64,000 nucleotides of DNA from Ilyomonas sp965277535 (lineage in GTDB: Bacteria > Bacteroidota > Bacteroidia > Chitinophagales > Chitinophagaceae): positions 2,604,001-2,668,000 of the forward strand of contig OZ255825.1 in the NCBI GenBank assembly GCA_965277535.1, in the 5' to 3' direction. A model generated the notes under the pieces. The model did no database searches and was not told where the DNA came from. It worked only from the letters and a program-made list of their open reading frames with translations. The position numbers were made by a program, and so were the translations under genes. Below are positions 58,973-64,000 of the stretch, piece by piece (within the stretch, counting starts at the first letter, position 1; every line of letters starts with the position of its first letter).

Positions 58973-61783
58973 TTACTTCCTTATTTCCTTCACCATAAAA
59001 TGATACACACCCGAACCCAAATTCAACTTTACAAAACCCTTTTCATAACCTTCTATTTTGATGTCGTTTTGTTTTTGCAGCGTTTTTCCACCTTCTGTTA
59101 TTGCATCCACTGAAGATGCCGGAACAAACACGGTTGCGTTTGTATTTGCCGGTATTTCAACATCCATTTTTAATGTATGATTAGTGGCATCTCTCGTCCA
59201 CGTGTTGCTTAACTTTCCATAATAGGTTTGCAGGCTTGCCGATGCTGTTGTAAAGCTGTCGCTGATGTGTGGTTGTACTTTGATATGTTTATACCCAACA
59301 CCGTCTTCATAAGTATCCAGGCCAACCATAACGCGGTACATCCAATCGCCAATAGCACCATACGAATAATGGTTGAATGAGTTCATGGAAGGAAACTCAA
59401 ACGTGCTGTCCGGCTTCATGCCATCCCATCGTTCCCATATCGTTGTTGCACCCATTTTTACAGGATATAGCCACGAAGGATAAGTAGGTTGCAATAACAA
59501 TTTATAAGCAATGCTATCATATCCAAAACGACTTAACACACCGCATAAATAGGGTGTTCCCAAAAAGCCGGTGGTTAAGTGGTTGTCGTAGCTTTTTACA
59601 TTCTCCGCTAATCTTTCTGCAGCTTGTTCGCGCAATGAATCGGGTAGCATATCAAACTGCAAAGCCAGCACATAAGCCGTTTGCGTGCCCGAAACCAGCC
59701 GCCCGTTAGGTGTAGCATATTCTTTCATAAACGCAGCTTTTATGTTATGAAGAAGCGATGTGTAAGCGGCTTCATCTTCTTTATTTCCTAATACCTGCGC
59801 AGCATTAATAAGCAGTTGTGTGGAATGTGCATAAAAGCATTGTGCAATTAAGTATTTATCGGTAACGGCTGAGCGTCCATCGTTGTCATCTTCGGGACGG
59901 TAAAACAACCAATCACCAAAATGAAAACCGGTTTGCCACAAGTTGTTTTTGCTTTTTGCTGTCATCCAATCCACCCAGCCTTTCATGCTGTTGTACTGGT
60001 GTTGCAGAATGGCCTTATCGCCATACGCGAGGTACATATTCCAGGGAACGATGGTTGCCACATCAGCCCAGCCAGTTGAGCCAGCCGCATCATTTCCCAA
60101 CACATTTGGAATCACAAACGGAACGCTGCCATTAATTTGATCGGCTGCTACATCCTGCAGCCATTTGGCAAAAAAATCATTCACATTCATATTGAATGAT
60201 GCCGTGCGCGAAAACACCTGTGCATCGCCTGTCCAGCCCAGACGTTCATCTCGCTGCGGACAATCGGTTGGCACATCTAAAAAATTGCCCCGCTGTCCCC
60301 ATTGTATGTTGTGCTGAAGCTGATTGATGAGTGCATTATTAGTAGAAAAGCTACCCGTTGGTGGCATGTCAGAATACAAAGTAACTGCCGTGAAATCAGC
60401 CGGTTTTATTTCGCCACGATAGCCTTCAATTTTTATATAACGGAAGCCATGCCAGGTAAAATGCGGCTCAAAAATCTCTTCTTCGCCACCCCTCAAAATG
60501 TAGTGATCCTGCGCTTTTGCTTCGCGAAGATTTGCCGTATAAAAATTGCCCTTTTTATCCAGCACTTCTGCATGAGAAATGGTAACCGTATCGCCCGCAT
60601 TTCCCTTTGTTTTTACAATCACCCAACCCACCAAATTCTGCCCAAAGTCAATTACTTTTTCGCCCCTTGGAGTGGTAATTATTTGTATAGGTTTAAAAGT
60701 TTCATGCTTGCGTACCGGCTCATTATAAGTCGCTAATAAATTGGCAAAACCAAATTGGCCAACCTTTACACCGCTCCAATCTTTATCATTATAATTTGCT
60801 AATGTCCAGCCCGCTTTTTCAGCGCGGTGGTCGTCTGTTTCGCCGTTATAAATTTCGGCATAGCGAATGGCTCCCGTGGATGATTTCCAGGTGTTATCGG
60901 TAGCAATCATTTGTGTTGAACCATCGTTATAAGTAATGTTAATTTGCATCAGCAATGCAATGTCTTTTCCATAAATATTAATGTTATCTCCAAAACCAAT
61001 AATGCCGCGATACCAGCCACTGCCCAGCGTTACGCCAATGGCGTTGTTACCGTTTTTTATCAGATTGGTTACATCATAAGTTTGATACTGCAAGCGATTG
61101 TGGTACGATGTCCAGCCGGGTGTTAAATAAGCATCGCCAATGCGCTGCCCATTGATTTGCGCTTCGTACAAACCATGCGCGGTGATGTAAGCCATTGCCG
61201 ATGCTATCTTTTTATTCGTACTAAATTCTTTGCGAAATATGGGGCTCGGACGAAGCACAGAATCTTCTGTAAAATGGGGTTCAATCCATTGCGCTTTCCA
61301 ATCCCCTTTGTCGAGTAAAGCGGTTTGAAAAAATGCAGGTTCACTCCATGCAGAGGTTTTGTTTTTGTTATCCCAAACGCGCACTTTCCAAACATACTTT
61401 TTACCACTTTCTAACGAACTGCCTTTATAAAAAACATGCACCGAAGAATCGTTCGCTACCTTGCCGCTGTTCCAAACAATAGGTTTGTTTTTGTCGTTAT
61501 TTGATACTTCAATTTCATAAGCGGTTTGCATGATGTTTCTTTCATTGCCTGCGAGTTGCCAGCTAAAACGTGGCGTTGTAATATCAAGCCCGATGGGGTT
61601 GATTCTGTTTTCGGTAAGCAAATGGCTAACCGTTACCTGAGCAGACGAAGCAATTGAAAAGAGCAATAAAAATGAGGCAAAAACAAACTTGATTGTTTGC
61701 TTTGCAGGTATCGCAAATGCTTGTCCCCATTGGTTTCGCAGCGATGAGTAAACGTTGGAAGTGATTGGTTGATGGTTCGGCAT
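58973..61783 (-). CDS. Alpha-L-rhamnosidase (GH78), secreted
   Basis: 936 aa. A signal peptide (IKFVFASFLLLFSIASSAQ) lies about 30 residues in, so the true start may be a little downstream of ATG 61783. It continues with the N-terminal beta domains (PRFSWQLAGNERNIMQTAYE; KKIASAMAYITAHGLYEAQI) and the (alpha/alpha)6 catalytic barrel with DCPQRDERLGWTGDAQVF near the middle, which holds the catalytic acid of GH78. Later segments, TTIWERWDGMKP and MNSFNHYSYGAIGDWMYRV, match the family. It removes terminal L-rhamnose from plant or microbial glycans, probably in the periplasm or outside the cell. Confidence 0.93.
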   Translation of the reverse strand: MPNHQPITSNVYSSLRNQWGQAFAIPAKQTIKFVFASFLLLFSIASSAQVTVSHLLTENRINPIGLDITTPRFSWQLAGNERNIMQTAYEIEVSNNDKNKPIVWNSGKVANDSSVHVFYKGSSLESGKKYVWKVRVWDNKNKTSAWSEPAFFQTALLDKGDWKAQWIEPHFTEDSVLRPSPIFRKEFSTNKKIASAMAYITAHGLYEAQINGQRIGDAYLTPGWTSYHNRLQYQTYDVTNLIKNGNNAIGVTLGSGWYRGIIGFGDNINIYGKDIALLMQINITYNDGSTQMIATDNTWKSSTGAIRYAEIYNGETDDHRAEKAGWTLANYNDKDWSGVKVGQFGFANLLATYNEPVRKHETFKPIQIITTPRGEKVIDFGQNLVGWVIVKTKGNAGDTVTISHAEVLDKKGNFYTANLREAKAQDHYILRGGEEEIFEPHFTWHGFRYIKIEGYRGEIKPADFTAVTLYSDMPPTGSFSTNNALINQLQHNIQWGQRGNFLDVPTDCPQRDERLGWTGDAQVFSRTASFNMNVNDFFAKWLQDVAADQINGSVPFVIPNVLGNDAAGSTGWADVATIVPWNMYLAYGDKAILQHQYNSMKGWVDWMTAKSKNNLWQTGFHFGDWLFYRPEDDNDGRSAVTDKYLIAQCFYAHSTQLLINAAQVLGNKEDEAAYTSLLHNIKAAFMKEYATPNGRLVSGTQTAYVLALQFDMLPDSLREQAAERLAENVKSYDNHLTTGFLGTPYLCGVLSRFGYDSIAYKLLLQPTYPSWLYPVKMGATTIWERWDGMKPDSTFEFPSMNSFNHYSYGAIGDWMYRVMVGLDTYEDGVGYKHIKVQPHISDSFTTASASLQTYYGKLSNTWTRDATNHTLKMDVEIPANTNATVFVPASSVDAITEGGKTLQKQNDIKIEGYEKGFVKLNLGSGVYHFMVKEIRK

Positions 61784-61892
61784 GTGGGTGTTTGTTTTAT
61801 GGCAAATTAAGATGAAATGTAAAAGATAAACTTACAACATATTTTATCTGCCATGTTATGAATGTTCGGTTTGAAAAGATGTTTGATGATGT

Positions 61893-62112
61893 GCGTCATT
61901 CCGCAAATATCCTCGTCAGGATGATAGAAATTATAACTAAACTAATGAGAGCTTTGTGCGGAATATGATGATTTAATAATGAAGATTGGAATGTAATGAA
62001 GATGGTTACAATAGACAATTATATTCAAATTTATAAGAGCAGATTCCGCACAAAGCCGCCTGCAAGATGTTCAAATTACAAAGATTATGCGGCGACAATT
62101 GCGGAATGACGC
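61893..62112. repeat. 220-bp nested palindromic element, copy 2
   Basis: Outer ends GCGTCATTCCGCAA (61893-61906) and TTGCGGAATGACGC (62099-62112) and inner arms GCTTTGTGCGGAAT (61951-61964) and ATTCCGCACAAAGC (62043-62056) match copy 1 at 39239-39462, while the loop sequences differ. It has nearly the same length (220 versus 224 bp). No reading frame inside. Confidence 0.8.
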
Positions 62113-62269
62113 GATGATTGAATTTTACTTTACTTCATTACAAAGAATTGTCTTGTTATGGAGTTTGTTTTTACACCAATTTTTCTTTTCATCGCAACGT
62201 TGTGTTCTGCATAAAACATCAATCTTATACTACTCTATAAAACTGAATGTGAGGTATTGGTGCAAATGC

Positions 62270-62297
62270 AAAAGCCGGCTATTGATAACCGGCTTTT
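62270..62297 (-). terminator. Hairpin terminator for the TonB-receptor gene
   Basis: AAAAGCCGG (62270-62278) and CCGGCTTTT (62289-62297) form a 9-bp stem, 24 bases past the gene's stop in its direction of transcription, followed on the minus strand by a T-rich run. Confidence 0.65.
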
Positions 62298-62320
62298 ATT
62301 ATTAGTAGGCATGTTGTTTC

Positions 62321-64000
62321 TTACATCACCTGTTGTGTAGCATCTGTACCGGATTGTTTGGTTTTGCGCTTATTATTACCCATATCCATTTTGCCAAAAC
62401 GATAAGAGAAATTCAACCGAACGGTTTGCGGATTGTTCAGGCGATAATAATCCTGGTAAAAGAAATCGCTTTGCGAAATCTGCTCGTTGTATCGCGTTCT
62501 GAAAATATCATTCACACTCAATGTTACAGAAGCTTTTTGTCCTTTCAGGAAGCTTTTTCTTACCGCTAAATCAACGCCCCAGAACGGCTTGATGTAACCT
62601 TGTGAAGAGCTTTGCGCCTGCATACCGGGAGGGCCTTGCTGGTTTTGAGCCTGCGTTACTGGTAAGTTGGATTTGCTTTGATAATCGGCAGATAACTGTA
62701 TCACAAAATTACCGGGCAACTTAAAGTTGTTGTTCCATTTGCCAAACCAGCTAAGGATGGCATCTTGCGAAGCTGTGTTCAAATTACTGGTATTGATTTT
62801 TGATCTGTATAAATTCAGGTTCGTTGTCATATCCCACCATTTGGCAATGCTGTTTACCGAGGTGAGTTCAGCACCGTAATTATAACTGGAGGCAGCATTT
62901 ACATAAGTGTTGATCAGGTACAATTTTCCGGCGGTATTGTAAGTGGAATCGAGATAGCGCGTGATTAAATTATCAGTGTGTTTGTAATAAACCGAAGCCA
63001 GTAAAGTGTTTCCTCCTTTAAAGTTTTTTGAATACGAAAACTCGAATGAATTGGTAAATTCAGGAACGAGATTGGGATTGCCGCGGGTAATGTTTGATAA
63101 GTCGGTTGAATCGGTATAAGGAATCAACTGAAAAAAGTTCGGACGGTTTACGCGCCGTGAAAAGTTGGCCTGTAATTCCTGATCTTTGTTTAACTTCTGA
63201 CTTAAGAAAACCGATGGAAACAAACTAATGGGATAGCTGTTTGAAAACTGCTGACCAGTGTTGGTTACATCACCTTTGTAACTGCTGCTTTCGGCACGCA
63301 AACCAATTTGATAACCAAACTTTTTAATGCTGCTCGTAATGCTGGCATAAGCAGCATACACCTGATCGTTGTTTTTATAATTGTTGGTAGCGGATGGGTT
63401 CTTCACATAACCTCCGGTTGAATCGCCGTTGTAATTGTTGGTATTATTGGTAAGGTTGTGAAGTTGCGCACGCAAGCCTGCTTCCAGCTTTGTGTTCTTC
63501 GACAGCGGATTTATGTAATCGGATTGCAGCGTGAGGAATTTTATAACGCCATCAGAAAGCTGCTGTTGCAACAAACTGCCCGTGTAAGCATCGTTGTTAG
63601 CAAAGTAGTTTGTAGTGTATAACGAATTAGAAGTGTGCGTACCGGTAAAGAAATTGCCATCTGCTGTTAGCTGTTCGCCATCTTTTTTAAAATTGTGTAT
63701 TACACCACCTTGCAAGCCATACGCATCAAAAGTCCGACTGCCCGTTGTGTATCGGTCGTTATAGTTCATCAGCTTTGCGCCATCGGCAAGGCTATCACTG
63801 TTGATGGTTGAGTTTTGTTTGAAGCTTCCATGAACATGAACGCCTGATAACGAAAGTGTAGTTCTGCTGGTTACGTTGTAATCTAATCCTAATCTGCCAA
63901 AAACAAACGTGCCGTTCGATTTGTCTAAATTGTTTTGAAACACATGCGAGGCATCGTTTCCATACGTGTAACGGTCGGTGGTGCCGGTAGCGCGGCTTAC
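62321..64000 (-). CDS. TonB-dependent receptor / outer-membrane beta-barrel protein, 5' end beyond the window
   Basis: The frame is open to the window edge (560 codons including the stop), so the N-terminal signal peptide, plug and first strands lie outside. The visible part is an outer-membrane beta-barrel of the OMP_b-brl_3/TonB-receptor class: repeated aromatic, alternating strands such as LQANFSRRVNRPNFFQLIPY, TNSFEFSYSKNFKGGNTLLA, YGAELTSVNSIAKWWDM and the closing strand QTVRLNFSYRFGK. The last 22 residues are a polar tail. The RVNRPNFFQL segment is typical of Bacteroidota receptors. It imports an unknown ligand; a glycan is possible given the neighbouring rhamnosidase, which is inference only. 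Confidence 0.9.
   Translation of the reverse strand, partial: VSRATGTTDRYTYGNDASHVFQNNLDKSNGTFVFGRLGLDYNVTSRTTLSLSGVHVHGSFKQNSTINSDSLADGAKLMNYNDRYTTGSRTFDAYGLQGGVIHNFKKDGEQLTADGNFFTGTHTSNSLYTTNYFANNDAYTGSLLQQQLSDGVIKFLTLQSDYINPLSKNTKLEAGLRAQLHNLTNNTNNYNGDSTGGYVKNPSATNNYKNNDQVYAAYASITSSIKKFGYQIGLRAESSSYKGDVTNTGQQFSNSYPISLFPSVFLSQKLNKDQELQANFSRRVNRPNFFQLIPYTDSTDLSNITRGNPNLVPEFTNSFEFSYSKNFKGGNTLLASVYYKHTDNLITRYLDSTYNTAGKLYLINTYVNAASSYNYGAELTSVNSIAKWWDMTTNLNLYRSKINTSNLNTASQDAILSWFGKWNNNFKLPGNFVIQLSADYQSKSNLPVTQAQNQQGPPGMQAQSSSQGYIKPFWGVDLAVRKSFLKGQKASVTLSVNDIFRTRYNEQISQSDFFYQDYYRLNNPQTVRLNFSYRFGKMDMGNNKRKTKQSGTDATQQVM

Larger units (their letters stand above)
61784..62320. other. Intergenic region with the second palindromic element
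   Basis: 537 bp. Holds the 220-bp palindromic repeat and, near the right end, a terminator for the TonB-receptor gene. No supported gene. The rhamnosidase promoter should lie just left of the repeat. Confidence 0.5.

Noticed and set aside
1..64000. CRISPR arrays, rRNA genes or replication origin
   Set aside because: No regularly spaced repeats, no rRNA sequence and no cluster of DnaA boxes with dnaA/dnaN neighbours was seen; dnaB alone does not mark the origin.

Overview
The window reads as a chromosome segment of a Bacteroidota bacterium, most likely Chitinophagaceae or a close relative. The signs are a Bacteroides-type conjugation gene set (RteC, TraE/F/G/I/J/K/M/N), Reg_prop/Y_Y_Y histidine kinases, a TonB-dependent receptor, GH78 and GH37 glycosidases, a cbpA-cbpM pair, and mostly weak Shine-Dalgarno sequences with TAnnTTTG-like -7 elements. 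There is no taxonomic marker to fix the genus.

Layout. (1) 1-5.2 kb: a flavodoxin-fold protein coupled to a fatty-acid-hydroxylase-type membrane protein, an 870-bp gene-poor stretch, a Crp/Fnr regulator, a lipoprotein with a possible permuted papain-like Cys/His pair, and a small membrane protein. (2) 5.4-21.5 kb: an integrative conjugative element arm with rteC, a tra operon, mobilisation-type hypotheticals and a large serine recombinase whose 3' end runs into a tRNA-Lys(CTT) gene. traG carries an in-frame stop and traJ a one-base deletion, and no relaxase or coupling protein is seen, so the element looks decayed or truncated. (3) 21.7-30 kb: msrB, a VOC protein, then an ergothioneine-type locus. 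A PLP enzyme converges on a five-gene, translationally coupled minus-strand operon: FAD disulfide reductase, ABC ATPase, fused permease/substrate-binding protein, EgtB, EgtD. In the fused transporter the two halves of the binding domain are in swapped order, which looks like a circular permutation and is the most unusual protein in the window. (4) 30-41 kb: dnaB, a RES-like protein, cbpA-cbpM, rimM, an esterase, an ATP-grasp/Uma2/YbdK amidoligase group and a trehalase. (5) 41.5-57.8 kb: lipoproteins, an OmpR-type two-component pair, a YitT protein, then a signalling array of four histidine kinases with near-identical kinase cores but different sensor modules, plus two response regulators, one with an adenylate cyclase output. 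A fragment of a fifth kinase lies upstream. (6) 58-64 kb: a decayed REP-associated transposase element, a GH78 rhamnosidase and the C-terminal part of a TonB-dependent receptor.

Two repeat families link distant parts of the window. A hairpin-rich REP/IS200-like element is present as a 0.7-kb copy with a broken transposase (58.1-58.8 kb) and as a 0.36-kb internally deleted copy (44.3-44.7 kb). A palindromic element of about 220 bp sits at 39.24-39.46 kb and 61.89-62.11 kb.

All calls come from reading the sequence by eye. Family names rest on recognisable motifs and architecture, not on database searches.
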